A stretch of DNA of 64,000 bases from Sphingomonas phyllosphaerae (lineage in GTDB: Bacteria > Pseudomonadota > Alphaproteobacteria > Sphingomonadales > Sphingomonadaceae). The notes under the pieces are model-generated. The model had not been told where the DNA came from and ran no database searches. It saw only the letters and a list, made by a program, of their open reading frames with translations. Shown here piece by piece: positions 17,706-27,010 of this stretch; position 1 is the stretch's first letter, and every line of letters begins with the position of its first letter. Location: assembly GCA_036946405.1 (NCBI GenBank), contig JAQIJC010000001.1, positions 1,123,001-1,187,000 of the forward strand. The letters are read 5' to 3'. The position numbers were made by a program, and so were the translations under genes.

Positions 17706-19034
17706 ATGAATATGGCCACCGCTTCGTCCACATCGCTAGAGCAGGATGCTCGCGCCCTTCATAGCAAAGGGGATCACGATGTGCGCCCCGGTGAAATCGC
17801 GATCGGCGTCATCATCGGGCGAACGTCGGAATTCTTCGACTTCTTCGTCTATGCCATCGCCTCGGTGATCGTCTTCCCGGCGGTGGTCTTCCCGTACATG
17901 CAGCCGATCGCGGCGACCCTGTGGTCGTTCGCGCTGTTCCCGCTGGCGTTCATCGCGCGGCCGATCGGCACGCAGATCTTCATGAAGCTCGACCGCCGCT
18001 ACGGCCGCGGCACCAAGCTGACGATCGCGCTGTTCCTGCTCGGCACCTCGACGGTGCTGGTCGCGTTCCTGCCGGGTTACGCGACGATCGGCAGCTGGTC
18101 GGCAGGGCTGCTGGCGCTGTTCCGGGTCGGTCAGGGGATCGCGCTGGGCGGCGCATGGGACGGGCTGCCGTCGCTGCTCGCGCTCAACGCGCCGGAGAAG
18201 AAGCGCGGCTGGTGGGCGATGGTGCCGCAGCTCGGCGCGCCGCTCGGACTGATCGTGGCGAGCGCCTTGTTCGCCTTCTTCCTGTCGGTGCTGCCGGCCG
18301 AGGACTTCATTTCGTGGGGCTGGCGCTATCCGTTCTTCGTCGCCTTCGCGCTTAACGTCGTCGCGCTGTTCGCGCGGCTGCGCATCGTCGTCACGCCGGA
18401 ATATAGCGAGCTGTTCCACACCCGCGAACTGACCCCGTCGCGCGTGACCGCGACCGTCAAGGCGCAGTGGCGCAACATCATCATCGGGGCGTTCGCGCCA
18501 CTGGCGAGCTTCGCGCTGTTCCACATGGTCACGGTGTTCCCGCTGTCGTGGGTCGCGCTCTACACCCGCGAGGATATCTCGACCTTCCTGATGATCGAGG
18601 TGCTGGGCGGCGTCGTCGGTTTAGGCGCGATCGTGCTGTCCGGGCTACTCGCCGACCGGATCGGGCGACGCAGCGTGCTCGGCTATACCGCCGCCGGGAT
18701 CGCGGCGTTCAGCGGCTTCGCGCCGCAGCTGCTCGGCGGCGGACGCGCGGGCGAGATCCTGTTCATGGTGATGGGCTTCCTGCTGCTCGGGATTTCGTTC
18801 GGCCAGTCGTCGGGCGCGGTGACCAGCAACTTCCCGAAGCGCGCGCGCTACACCGGCGCGGCGCTGACCTCGGACCTGGCGTGGCTGTTCGGTGCGGGCT
18901 TCGCGCCGCTCGCCGCGCTGGCGCTGACGCAGGCGTTCGGGCTGGTCGCGGCGGGTGGTTACCTGCTGTCGGGCGCGCTCGGCACGCTGATCGCGCTGGG
19001 GCTGAACGTGGAACTGGCGCGCCGACTCGACTGA
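17706..19034 (+). CDS. MFS transporter (metabolite:H+ symporter type)
   Basis: A 442-residue protein with 12 predicted helices and signatures of the MHS branch of the MFS: GVIIGRTSEFFDFFVYAIAS at helix 1, RPIGTQIFMKLDRRYGRG in the loop between helices 2 and 3, and GQGIALGGAWDG. The substrate is unknown; relatives carry organic acids. It is divergent from cyoA and shares a 115-base intergenic region with it. An ATG at 17712 is also possible. A strong terminator follows at 19061. Confidence 0.86.
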   Translation: MNMATASSTSLEQDARALHSKGDHDVRPGEIAIGVIIGRTSEFFDFFVYAIASVIVFPAVVFPYMQPIAATLWSFALFPLAFIARPIGTQIFMKLDRRYGRGTKLTIALFLLGTSTVLVAFLPGYATIGSWSAGLLALFRVGQGIALGGAWDGLPSLLALNAPEKKRGWWAMVPQLGAPLGLIVASALFAFFLSVLPAEDFISWGWRYPFFVAFALNVVALFARLRIVVTPEYSELFHTRELTPSRVTATVKAQWRNIIIGAFAPLASFALFHMVTVFPLSWVALYTREDISTFLMIEVLGGVVGLGAIVLSGLLADRIGRRSVLGYTAAGIAAFSGFAPQLLGGGRAGEILFMVMGFLLLGISFGQSSGAVTSNFPKRARYTGAALTSDLAWLFGAGFAPLAALALTQAFGLVAAGGYLLSGALGTLIALGLNVELARRLD

Positions 19035-19060
19035 GGCGCGGTGGTTTTCGGCCAAGGAAG

Positions 19061-19101
19061 AGGGCGGGCGCGAGAGGATCGCGGCCCGCCCTTTCTTTAT
19101 T
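19061..19101 (+). terminator. rho-independent terminator of the MFS gene
   Basis: A GC-rich hairpin with arms AGGGCGGGC (19061-19069) and GCCCGCCCT (19084-19092), followed by the T-rich tract TTCTTTATT. It starts 26 bases after the MFS stop codon. Confidence 0.85.
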
Positions 19102-19196
19102 CGTCATCCCCGCGGAGGCGGGAATCCAGACGCGCGGGTCTGTCGATGGAGTCGCGACATCAGAGATTCTGGATCCCCGCCTTCGCGGGAATGACG
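19102..19196. repeat. palindromic repeat, family A, copy 1 (95 bp)
   Basis: An inverted repeat with termini CGTCATCCCCGCGGAGGCGG and the complementary CCGCCTTCGCGGGAATGACG. It lies directly after the terminator of the MFS gene. Other copies are at 27538, 41568 and 55613. Confidence 0.88.
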
Positions 19197-19208
19197 GCCT
19201 ATTGATTT

Positions 19209-19298
19209 CGTCGCCCCGGGGCTCGATCCGGGATCCCGCTTCTTCTCCCGCGTCGACAGAAGGAAGAAGCGGGATCCCGGGTCGAGCCCGGGATGACG
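19209..19298. repeat. palindromic repeat, family B, copy 1 (~90 bp)
   Basis: An inverted repeat opening with CGTCGCCCCGGGGCTCGATC and closing with GTCGAGCCCGGGATGACG, with an inner GGGATCCCGCTT / AAGCGGGATCCC pair. It lies just after the grpE stop and could form its 3' end hairpin. Confidence 0.85.
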
Positions 19299-19310
19299 TG
19301 ATATATCCAA

Positions 19311-19862
19311 TCAGTCCGGCTTCTTCGCCACGCCGACCAGCGCCGGGCGCAGCAGCCGGTCCTTGATCATCCAGCCCGACTGCATTTCCTGCACGATCGT
19401 GCCCGGCTCGGCATCGCTCGGCATTTCCACCATCGCCTGATGCCGGTTCGGGTCGAGCGGCTGGCCCATCGCCTCGATCCGCGTCAGCCCGTGGCGGCCG
19501 AACACACTCGCCAGCTCGCGGCCGGTCGCTTCGAGCCCGGTCACCAGCCCCTTGAACTTCTCGTCCTCGCGCAGGCTGGCGGGGATCGCGGCCAGCGCAC
19601 GCTCGAGATTGTCGGCCACCGACAGCACGTCGCGCGCGAAGCCGGTCGCGGCATAGGCGCGTGCGTCGGCGGCGTCCTTCTCGGCGCGGCGGCGGACGTT
19701 CTGGATGTCGGCCTGCGCGTAGAGCGTCTCCTGCCGCGCAGCGGCCAGCTGCTCTTCCAGCTCGGCGATACGCGTCGCGGCCGCGTCGTGCTCCGCGACC
19801 TCGGGGGCGGCCTCGGCGGTCTCTTCGCGAAGGTCGTCGGCGGGGGTTGCGTTGTCGGTCAT
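19311..19862 (-). CDS. grpE: nucleotide exchange factor GrpE
   Basis: A 183-residue cytoplasmic co-chaperone that releases ADP from DnaK. The N-terminal ~20 residues are acidic and disordered. A long coiled coil follows (RIAELEEQLAAARQETLYAQADIQNVRRRAEKD region), then the LPVADNLERAL-type helix (here VLSVADNLERALAAI) and a C-terminal beta domain with PLDPNRHQAMVEM and GWMIKDRLLRPALVGVAK. Length and motifs are standard. It lies 35 bases after hrcA on the same strand. Confidence 0.96.
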   Translation of the reverse strand: MTDNATPADDLREETAEAAPEVAEHDAAATRIAELEEQLAAARQETLYAQADIQNVRRRAEKDAADARAYAATGFARDVLSVADNLERALAAIPASLREDEKFKGLVTGLEATGRELASVFGRHGLTRIEAMGQPLDPNRHQAMVEMPSDAEPGTIVQEMQSGWMIKDRLLRPALVGVAKKPD

Positions 19863-19897
19863 GTCCGTCCTGTTCTTCTACGTCGGAAAACCGCGCC

Positions 19898-20992
19898 TCA
19901 CCCGAGCAACCGGGTGAGCGTCGCGGCCGTGAAATCCACCATGGGCACGACGCGGGCGTAGTTCAACCGGGTGGGTCCGATCACGCCCACCACCCCGACC
20001 ACGCGTCCGTCGCGGCCGCGGAACGGTTTCGCGATCACCGACGAGCCGCTGAGCGTGAACAATTTGTTCTCCGCGCCGATGAAGATGCGCGTCGCGTCGC
20101 CGGCGCGCGCCGAGTCGAGCAGCGCGGCGACCTCCTGCTTGCCATCGAGATCGTCGAGCAGCGCGCGTACCCGCTCCAGATCGGCGGTCGCGGCATCATC
20201 GAGCAGCCGCCCGTGACCGCGCACGATCAGCACCGGCCGGCGCGCACCATCCTCGCTCCACACCGCCAGCCCGCGCTCGACCAGCGCACGCGCTGCGGTA
20301 TCGAGCGCCGACCGTCCCTGCGACAGCTCGCGCTCCAATCGCGCGCGCGCCTCGCCCAGCGTCAGCCCGGCGAGCGTCGCGGTCATGAAATTGCCGGCCT
20401 CGACCAGTGCGCCCGGCGCAATCCCGGCGGGCAGGTCGATCACGCGGTTCTCGACCGCGCCGTCCTCGCCGACCAGCACCGCCAGCGCCTGCGTGGCCCC
20501 AAGCGGCACGAAGCCGATCGAGCGCAGCACCGCCTCACGCTTGGGCACCATCACCAGCCCGGCGCACGCCGACAGGCCGGAGAGCGCCGCGGTCGTGGCG
20601 GCCAGCGCTTCCTCGACCGGCCCGCCGGTGCCGGCGCGCGCCTCGATCTGCTGGCGTTCCTCGTCGCTCGGCTCGTGCGCCTGCATCATGCCGTCGACGA
20701 ACAGCCTCAGTCCTCGCTCGGTCGGCATCCGCCCCGCCGAGGTATGCGGCGCGGTCAGCAGCCCGGCCATCTCCAGCTGCGCGAGCACGCCGCGGATCGA
20801 GGCGGGCGACAGGTTGAGCCCGGCCTGCGCCAGCGTCCGCGATCCGACCGGCTGCCCGCTCTCCAGATAGCCGTCGACGACGCGCCGGAAGATATCGCGG
20901 GCGCGATCGGTCAGTTCGGCGATGGGCAGCGAACCACTCACGCCACCGATGTATGCGCCCGCGTCACGCGGCTCAACCGCTGCGTCCTTCAT
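19898..20992 (-). CDS. hrcA: heat-inducible transcription repressor HrcA
   Basis: A 364-residue repressor of chaperone genes. The N-terminal winged helix has VVDGYLESGQPVGSRTLA and LSPASIRGVLAQLEMAGLL, then HTSAGRMPTERGLRLFVD. The C-terminal GAF-like domain ends with GVVGVIGPTRLNYARVVPMVD, the standard HrcA ending. MKDAAVEPRD at 20992 was taken as start; a later GTG before SGSLPIAELT is possible. No CIRCE operator was recognised upstream of hrcA or grpE. Confidence 0.95.
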   Translation of the reverse strand: MKDAAVEPRDAGAYIGGVSGSLPIAELTDRARDIFRRVVDGYLESGQPVGSRTLAQAGLNLSPASIRGVLAQLEMAGLLTAPHTSAGRMPTERGLRLFVDGMMQAHEPSDEERQQIEARAGTGGPVEEALAATTAALSGLSACAGLVMVPKREAVLRSIGFVPLGATQALAVLVGEDGAVENRVIDLPAGIAPGALVEAGNFMTATLAGLTLGEARARLERELSQGRSALDTAARALVERGLAVWSEDGARRPVLIVRGHGRLLDDAATADLERVRALLDDLDGKQEVAALLDSARAGDATRIFIGAENKLFTLSGSSVIAKPFRGRDGRVVGVVGVIGPTRLNYARVVPMVDFTAATLTRLLG

Positions 20993-21040
20993 CTTTCCGC
21001 AACCTGCGGCGGGCAAGATGAAGATCGGGGAAGATCAACG

Positions 21041-21391
21041 ATGTACGACGTCTCATTCGACCATGGCGCGCAATTGCTGGCGATCCGCTGGCACCGGATC
21101 TTCACGCCGGACGAGGTGGTCGCCTACACCCGCGACGTCATGCGCCAATTCCTCGCCGCGCATTTCCGCCCCGGGTACCGGCTGCTGATCGATATGAGTG
21201 CGTGCGGCCCGCAATCGCAGGAGACGCTCGTTGCGCTGGCGCAGCATATGGGACCATTCCCGAAGGCCAGCCGGATCGCGATCGTCGCGGTCGGTGCGGT
21301 GCTGCGCGCGCAGGTGCGGCGGGTGATGACGCAGCCGTACCTGCAGTTGTTCGACGACGCGGCGGCGGCGCGGAATTGGGTGGTAAGCTGA
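21041..21391 (+). CDS. STAS/SpoIIAA-like small protein
   Basis: A 116-residue cytoplasmic protein beginning MYDVSFDHGAQLLAIRW, with GYRLLIDMSACGPQSQETL in the middle and a C-terminal SRIAIVAVGAVLRAQVRRVM. The pattern of strands and helices and the LLIDMS segment resemble SpoIIAA-like/STAS folds. No phospho-acceptor serine typical of anti-anti-sigma factors can be confidently identified. It is divergent from hrcA with 48 bases between starts. Function unknown. Confidence 0.65.
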   Translation: MYDVSFDHGAQLLAIRWHRIFTPDEVVAYTRDVMRQFLAAHFRPGYRLLIDMSACGPQSQETLVALAQHMGPFPKASRIAIVAVGAVLRAQVRRVMTQPYLQLFDDAAAARNWVVS

Positions 21392-21407
21392 CCGCCATCC
21401 GATAGGC

Positions 21408-21540
21408 CGTCGCCCCTGCGCAGGCAGGGGCCTATGTCTGTGTCGTCCGGGGGGCTGGTCCGACACAGTTGCCGACTCCGCCGTGACGGGCCGCTCGCGA
21501 CACGACACAGACATGGGCCCCTGCCTGCGCAGGGGCGACG
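21408..21540. repeat. long inverted repeat, family E (~133 bp)
   Basis: Arms of about 35 bases, opening with CGTCGCCCCTGCGCAGGCAG and closing with CTGCCTGCGCAGGGGCGACG. Each arm also contains a short self-complementary CCTGCGCAGG. It fills the space between the convergent STAS-like and DUF6438 genes and may act as a two-way terminator. Confidence 0.85.
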
Positions 21541-21548
21541 GGTATGTG

Positions 21549-22046
21549 TCACCGCTTGCCGATCAAGTCCGCGATCGGCAGCAGCGTCGGCGCGTCCTGC
21601 AGCGCCCTCGCCATCGCCGCGTTGCCGGCCCGGCAGCCATAATAGAAGTGCAGATGCCCGGCGCCGCCGCTTGCAAGTGCCCAATTCACGTCGACGCCCG
21701 GCATGTCGGTCGGCGCGGGGCCGCAGTCGGGCGAGCCCATTTCCACGCGCCGTTCGCCGTCGGGACGGTAGGGCTCGAGCGCCTTGGCGAAGCGGCGATA
21801 CGCGTCCGGCGTCACACGAAACGCGTGGCTGCCCGTCACCGCGGTGAAGCGTTCGCCCTCGAACGTGCCGGTGCCGTCGGAGCGGACCGTCACCTTGTAC
21901 ACCGGGCACGTCCCGTAACACGGCCCCGTCGCATAGCTGATCGACTCGCCCTCGATCGCGACCGGCGCGCCCGCCGCTGGTGAGCGCAGTTCGACCGGCG
22001 TACACCCTGCCGCCAGCACCAGCACCATCGCCATCATTCCTCGCAT
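21549..22046 (-). CDS. DUF6438-type lipoprotein
   Basis: A 165-residue protein with a short signal peptide ending in the lipobox LAAGC (C15), so it is predicted to be a lipoprotein. The mature part contains ATGPCYGTCPVYKVTVRSDG, the Cys-containing signature of DUF6438, followed by GTGTFEGE and a conserved DCGPAPTD segment. Six cysteines, lipobox included, suggest disulphides outside the cytoplasm. Function unknown. It is divergent from rph with 78 bases between starts. Confidence 0.75.
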   Translation of the reverse strand: MRGMMAMVLVLAAGCTPVELRSPAAGAPVAIEGESISYATGPCYGTCPVYKVTVRSDGTGTFEGERFTAVTGSHAFRVTPDAYRRFAKALEPYRPDGERRVEMGSPDCGPAPTDMPGVDVNWALASGGAGHLHFYYGCRAGNAAMARALQDAPTLLPIADLIGKR

Positions 22047-22124
22047 CGCATCCTCCCGTTAGCCGCTGGCGCCGCCGCACCAACCCCGCTAGGGCGTGGG
22101 CGATCCGACCTTGAGGAGAGTTGA

Positions 22125-22838
22125 ATGCGTCCCAGCGGCCGCACCCCAGACCAGATGCGCCCGATCACGATCGAGCCGCGCTTCACCCGCCACGCCGAAG
22201 GTTCGGTGCTGATCGGCTTCGGCGATACCAAGGTGCTGGTCACGGCCTCCGTCGAGGAGCGCGTGCCACCGTTCCTGCGCGGCAAGGGCCAAGGCTGGGT
22301 GACCGCCGAATACGGGATGCTGCCGCGTGCCACGCACACGCGTGGCAGCCGCGAGGCCGCCAAGGGCAAGCAGTCGGGCCGCACGCAGGAAATCCAGCGG
22401 CTGATCGGGCGATCCTTGCGCGCGGTCACCGACCTGACGCTGCTTGGCGAGCGGCAGATCACGCTCGATTGCGACGTGATCCAGGCCGATGGCGGCACGC
22501 GCACCGCATCTATCTCGGGCGCGTGGGTCGCGCTGCGGCTGGCGGTCGACGGGCTGCTCGCCGCGGGCAAGCTGAGCGCCGATCCGATCAAGCAGAAGAT
22601 CGCGGCGGTGTCGTGCGGCATCTATCAGGGCAACCCGGTGCTCGATCTCGATTACGACGAAGATTCGAACGCCGACGCCGACGCCAATTTCGTGCTGCTC
22701 GAAAACGGTCACATCGCCGAGGCACAGGCGACCGCCGAGCACGCCACCTATGACGAGGAGGCGCTGCTGCGCCTGCTGCGCCTCGCGCGGATCGGCTGCA
22801 ACGAGATCTTCGCGGCGCAGGCGCGCGCGGTCGCATGA
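22125..22838 (+). CDS. rph: ribonuclease PH
   Basis: A 237-residue phosphorolytic 3'-5' exonuclease that trims tRNA 3' ends. Typical motifs are [53 protein letters not shown], and the active-site [18 protein letters not shown], with [15 protein letters not shown] later. Full length for the family. It overlaps rdgB by 4 bases (ATGA), the common alphaproteobacterial pairing. Confidence 0.96.
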   Translation: MRPSGRTPDQMRPITIEPRFTRHAEGSVLIGFGDTKVLVTASVEERVPPFLRGKGQGWVTAEYGMLPRATHTRGSREAAKGKQSGRTQEIQRLIGRSLRAVTDLTLLGERQITLDCDVIQADGGTRTASISGAWVALRLAVDGLLAAGKLSADPIKQKIAAVSCGIYQGNPVLDLDYDEDSNADADANFVLLENGHIAEAQATAEHATYDEEALLRLLRLARIGCNEIFAAQARAVA

Positions 22839-23461
22839 GCGGCGAGGGCAAGGAGCCGCAGGCGATCCGCAAGCTCCAGCCGGGCAAGCTGGTGATCGCC
22901 AGCCACAACGCCGGCAAGGTGCGCGAGATCGCCGCGCTGCTGGAGGGCCGCGGGCTGGACGTCGTCTCGGCGGGGGCGCTCGACCTGCCCGAGCCCGAGG
23001 AGACCGGCACCACCTTCGTGATGAACGCCGAGCTGAAGGCGCGGGCGGCGGCGGATCTGTCGGGGCTGCCCGCGCTCGCCGACGACAGCGGGCTGTGCGT
23101 CGATGCGCTGGGCGGCGATCCCGGCATCTTTTCGGCGCGCTGGGGTGGGCCGGAGAAGGACTTCGGGCACGCGATGCGGCTGGTGGAGGACAAGCTCGCC
23201 GAAACGCCCGACGCCCCGCGCGATGCGCATTTCGTCTGCGCGCTGGCGCTGGCGTGGCCCGACGGGCACGTCGAATGGTTCGAGGGTCGCGTCGACGGCA
23301 CGCTCGTCTGGCCGCCGCGTGGTGACAAGGGGCATGGCTACGACCCGGTGTTCCAGCCGGTCGGGCATGACATTACGTTCGGCGAGATGGACGAGCCCGC
23401 CAAGAACGAGATCAGCCACCGCGGCGACGCGTTCCGGCAACTGGTCGCGGCGGTCTTCTGA
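22835..23461 (+). CDS. rdgB: XTP/dITP diphosphatase (RdgB/HAM1)
   Basis: A 208-residue enzyme that hydrolyses non-canonical purine triphosphates (dITP, XTP) to monophosphates, protecting DNA and RNA. The [11 protein letters not shown] motif near the N-terminus, [12 protein letters not shown] with the catalytic Asp pair, and the C-terminal GHGYDPVF and [11 protein letters not shown] are all present. It is translationally coupled to rph. Confidence 0.96.
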   Translation: MSGEGKEPQAIRKLQPGKLVIASHNAGKVREIAALLEGRGLDVVSAGALDLPEPEETGTTFVMNAELKARAAADLSGLPALADDSGLCVDALGGDPGIFSARWGGPEKDFGHAMRLVEDKLAETPDAPRDAHFVCALALAWPDGHVEWFEGRVDGTLVWPPRGDKGHGYDPVFQPVGHDITFGEMDEPAKNEISHRGDAFRQLVAAVF

Positions 23462-23651
23462 CCGGCGCGCCGCCCGCCGGAACGATGGAGTGACGAGCAA
23501 CATAACGTTACCGTCACAAAGGAACAAAGCGACCGTGCCGGACCTTCTTCCCCGATAAGGGCAGGGGGCAGAAATTTTCGGTTCGGGGCGGCAATCCGCA
23601 TTCACGACATTCGGGACGGAAGCCGCATGGCTGGCCGGGCTGACCGGCTGG

Positions 23652-24488
23652 ATGGTGCTGGGCGCGGTCGTCATCGCGGTGGCGGTCGGCGCGCTGATGT
23701 TCGTGGCGCAGCGCAGCCGCGACGGCGCGATCACGCATCAGCAAGGGATGCGGCTGGTGCTGTGGGCGGGCGGCGTGGTGCCGACCGTCGTGCTGCTGGC
23801 GTTGCTGATCTCGACGCTGCCCGCGATGCGCCCGATCGCGGTCAAGCCCGACGACCTCCGGATCACCGTCACCGGCGAGCAATTCTGGTGGCGGGTCCGC
23901 TATCAGCCGGCCGGGCAGGCGGCGGTCGGCGATGCGAACGAACTGCGCGTGCCGGTCGGGCGCAATGTCGAGCTGTTGCTCGAAGCGGGGGACGTGTTGC
24001 ACAGCTTCTGGGTGCCGGGGCTGGCGGGCAAGCTCGACATGGTGCCGGGGCGGAGGAACAAGCTGGTCGTCCATGCCACGCGCGCCGGGCGGTTCCGCGG
24101 GCAATGCGCGGAGTTCTGCGGGTTGAGCCACGCGCTGATGGCGTTCGACGTGGTGGCGATGGAGCCGGCGGCCTTCGATGCATGGCTGGCGGCGCGGCGG
24201 ACTGCTTCACCCATCGACGGCGAGGGCGCGCGGCTGTTCGCGGCCAATGGCTGTGGTGGCTGCCATAGCGTTGCGGGTCTGTCCGACGCTGTGATCGGGC
24301 CGGACCTGACGCACCTCGGAAGCCGCGCGTCGCTGGGCGCGGGGATGCAGAAGCGGACCCACGCCAATCTGGTGCGCTTCGTCAAGGAGGCACCGACGGT
24401 GAAGCCGGGCGCGCGGATGCCTGCCTATCCGCAGCTGAGCAACGAGGATGCGGCGACGATCGCGCGCTGGCTGGAGCAATCGCAATGA
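23652..24488 (+). CDS. coxB: cytochrome c oxidase subunit II with fused cytochrome c (caa3 type)
   Basis: The conservative start gives 278 residues. Two helices lie at residues 1-19 and 34-56, then a CuA domain with every ligand: H117, C152, E154, C156, H160 and M163 (HSFWVP, GQCAEFCGLSHALM). A C-terminal haem c domain has CGGCH (201-205) and a Met in GARMPAYP. The frame is open back to 23559 and encodes plausible CoxB residues (GRQSAFTTFGTEAAW) but no signal peptide and no ATG/GTG/TTG start, so the true N-terminus is uncertain. It overlaps coxA by 4 bases. Confidence 0.88.
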   Translation: MVLGAVVIAVAVGALMFVAQRSRDGAITHQQGMRLVLWAGGVVPTVVLLALLISTLPAMRPIAVKPDDLRITVTGEQFWWRVRYQPAGQAAVGDANELRVPVGRNVELLLEAGDVLHSFWVPGLAGKLDMVPGRRNKLVVHATRAGRFRGQCAEFCGLSHALMAFDVVAMEPAAFDAWLAARRTASPIDGEGARLFAANGCGGCHSVAGLSDAVIGPDLTHLGSRASLGAGMQKRTHANLVRFVKEAPTVKPGARMPAYPQLSNEDAATIARWLEQSQ

Positions 24489-27010
24489 GCCTCCACGCGC
24501 AGGACGATCCTGCCCTCCGCGCCGCGCAGGAAGAACGGCTTCGCGAAGTGTGGAAGCCGCCGACCGGCTGGTTCTTCCGCTGGACCGATACCAACAACAA
24601 CCAGGTCGGCGTCTGGTACACGCTGACCGCGTTCGGCTTCATGCTGTTCGCGGGCGTGCTGGCGATGATCATGCGCGCGCAGCTCGCCGTTCCCGAAAAC
24701 GACCTCGTCAGCCCTGCGACCTTCAACCAGCTGTTTACGCTGCACGGGTCGATGATGATGTTCCTGTTCGCGGTGCCGATGTTCGAGGCGGTCTCGATCA
24801 TCCTGCTGCCGCAATTGCTGGGCGCGCGCGACCTGCCGTTCCCGCGGCTGTCGGCGTTCGGCTACTGGAGCTTCCTGATCGGCGGGGTGTTCGTCTCGGG
24901 CTCGATCTTCTTCAACGTCGCGCCCGATGGCGGCTGGTTCATGTACCCGCCGTTCACTACCCGTACCGATCTGTCGGGGCTGGGGGCGGACATCTGGATG
25001 CTCGGGCTCAGCTTCATCGAGGTGTCGTCGGTGGCGGCAGCGGTCGAGCTGATCGTCGGGGTGCTGAAATGCCGCCCGCCGGGGATGCGGCTGAACCTGA
25101 TGCCGCTCTATGCCTGGTACATCCTGGTCGTGGCGGTGATGATCCTGTTCGCCTTCCCGCCGCTGATCGCGGGCGACGTGCTGTTCGAGATGGAGCGGCT
25201 GCTCGGCTGGCCATTCTTCGATCAGGCCAAGGGCGGCGACCCGATCCTGTGGCAGCACCTGTTCTGGATCTTTGGCCACCCCGAAGTCTATATCGTCTTC
25301 CTGCCGTCGATCGCGCTGTTCGCGATGATCGTGCCGACCTTCGCGCGGCGGCATCTGCTCGGCTATCCGTGGATCGTGCTGGCGGCGGTCGGGACGGCGT
25401 TCCTGTCGTTCGGGCTGTGGGTCCACCATATGTTCACGACCGGGCTGCCCAAGATCAGCCTCGCCTTCTTCTCCGCCGCGTCGGAGGCGGTGGCGATCCC
25501 GACCGGCATCCAGATCTTCGCGTTCATCGCGACCTTGTGGGCGGGGCGCGTCGTGTGGTCAACGCCGCTACTGTACGTGACGGGCTCGCTCGCGATCTTC
25601 GTGATCGGCGGGCTGACCGGCGTGATGGTGGCGATCGCGCCGTTCGACTGGCAGGCGCACGACACCTATTTCATCGTCGCGCACCTGCATTACGTGCTGA
25701 TCGGCGGGACGTTGATCCCGTTGTTCGGCGGGCTCTATTATTACTGGCCGCTGATTACCGGCAAGAAACTGTCCGACCGGCTGGGGCGCACCGCTTTCTG
25801 GTTCCTGTTCGCGGGCGCGAACCTGACGTTCTTCCCGATGCATTTCTCCGGACTGTTGGGGATGCCGCGGCGGGTGTTCACCTATCCGGCGGAGCTGGGG
25901 ATCGGCGGGCTCAATCTCGCCTCGACGATCGGGTCGTGGGTGTTCGCGGCAGGCGTGGCGATCGTGTGCGTCGATCTGGCGCTCAGCCCGCGACGCGAGA
26001 AGAGCCCGCGCAATCCGTGGGAGGCGGGGACGCTCGAATGGCTCGCGCATCCCGATGACGAGGATTGGGGCATCCGCTCGGTGCCGCTGATCGAGAGCCG
26101 CTATCCGATTTGGGACCAAAAGGACTTCGTGAAGAAGGTCGACGAGGGTCGCTTCTTCCTGCCCGACGCCGAGGAAGGTCGGCGCGAGACGATCGTCACC
26201 AGCGTGCTCGACGCGCGCCCGGTGCAGGTGGTGCGGCTGGGCGGGCCGAGCATCAAGCCGATGCTGACCGCGATCGCGCTGGGCAGCGTGTTCATTCTTA
26301 CCACCTATCACCTCTACTGGGCAGCGCTGGTGGGCGCGGTGGTGACGCTCGGGATGATCCTGCTGTGGTTGTGGACCGGCACCGCGGAAATCCCGGAGAA
26401 GGACTGCAAGCCGATCGGGCACGGGATCGAGCTGCCGCTCTACATCTCGGGCGCGTCGGCGAGCGGGTGGTGGGCGATGTTCATCACGATGATGGCGGAT
26501 GCGACGGCGTTCTCGGGGCTGGTGTTCGGTTATTATTTCTTCTGGACGCGGCATGAGGACTTCCCGCCGAGTGGCGCGGGGCTCGACGGGCCGGGGGCGT
26601 TCTGGCCGATGGTCGCGCTGGCGGTATCGCTGGCCGGGTGGCTGATGACGATCGGCGCGCGCGAGACCAACCGGCGCGGCATGGTCGGTGCGGCACGCGC
26701 GTTGCTGGCGCTGGGCGCGGTCGCGTCGCTGGCGGCGATCGGCGCGGGGCTGGCGGGGCCGTGGCTGTCGGGGCTCGCGCCGAAGCTGCACGTCTATCCG
26801 GCGATCGTCTGGACCCTGGTGATCTGGACCACCGCGCACGCCGGCGTGGGGGCGATCATGCAGCTCTACACGCTGGCGCGCAGCGTGGCCGGGAAGATGA
26901 CGCCGAAATACGATGCCGATGTGCGCAACATCACCGTCTACCAGCACTTCATGGCGCTGACCGCGGTAGTGACCTACGCCACGATCGGCCTGTTCCCGGG
27001 GGCGGCATGA
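24485..27010 (+). CDS. coxA: fused cytochrome c oxidase subunits I and III (CoxA-CoxC)
   Basis: An 841-residue polytopic protein. Residues ~1-560 are subunit I: LFTLHGSMMMF (haem a ligand), WIFGHPEVYIVF with the His-Tyr pair and the A1-type glutamate, VHHMFTTG, and HLHYVLIGG. Residues ~600-841 are subunit III-like (FITMMADATAFSGLVFGYYFFW, WTTAHAGVGAI). Such fusions are known in caa3-type enzymes. The protein receives electrons from CoxB and reduces oxygen. No haem-O/A synthase gene is nearby. Confidence 0.94.
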   Translation: MSLHAQDDPALRAAQEERLREVWKPPTGWFFRWTDTNNNQVGVWYTLTAFGFMLFAGVLAMIMRAQLAVPENDLVSPATFNQLFTLHGSMMMFLFAVPMFEAVSIILLPQLLGARDLPFPRLSAFGYWSFLIGGVFVSGSIFFNVAPDGGWFMYPPFTTRTDLSGLGADIWMLGLSFIEVSSVAAAVELIVGVLKCRPPGMRLNLMPLYAWYILVVAVMILFAFPPLIAGDVLFEMERLLGWPFFDQAKGGDPILWQHLFWIFGHPEVYIVFLPSIALFAMIVPTFARRHLLGYPWIVLAAVGTAFLSFGLWVHHMFTTGLPKISLAFFSAASEAVAIPTGIQIFAFIATLWAGRVVWSTPLLYVTGSLAIFVIGGLTGVMVAIAPFDWQAHDTYFIVAHLHYVLIGGTLIPLFGGLYYYWPLITGKKLSDRLGRTAFWFLFAGANLTFFPMHFSGLLGMPRRVFTYPAELGIGGLNLASTIGSWVFAAGVAIVCVDLALSPRREKSPRNPWEAGTLEWLAHPDDEDWGIRSVPLIESRYPIWDQKDFVKKVDEGRFFLPDAEEGRRETIVTSVLDARPVQVVRLGGPSIKPMLTAIALGSVFILTTYHLYWAALVGAVVTLGMILLWLWTGTAEIPEKDCKPIGHGIELPLYISGASASGWWAMFITMMADATAFSGLVFGYYFFWTRHEDFPPSGAGLDGPGAFWPMVALAVSLAGWLMTIGARETNRRGMVGAARALLALGAVASLAAIGAGLAGPWLSGLAPKLHVYPAIVWTLVIWTTAHAGVGAIMQLYTLARSVAGKMTPKYDADVRNITVYQHFMALTAVVTYATIGLFPGAA

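Noticed and set aside
19898..22124. CIRCE operator near hrcA, grpE or rph
   Set aside because: No TTAGCACTC-N9-GAGTGCTAA-like inverted repeat was seen upstream of these genes; other chaperone genes outside the window may carry it.
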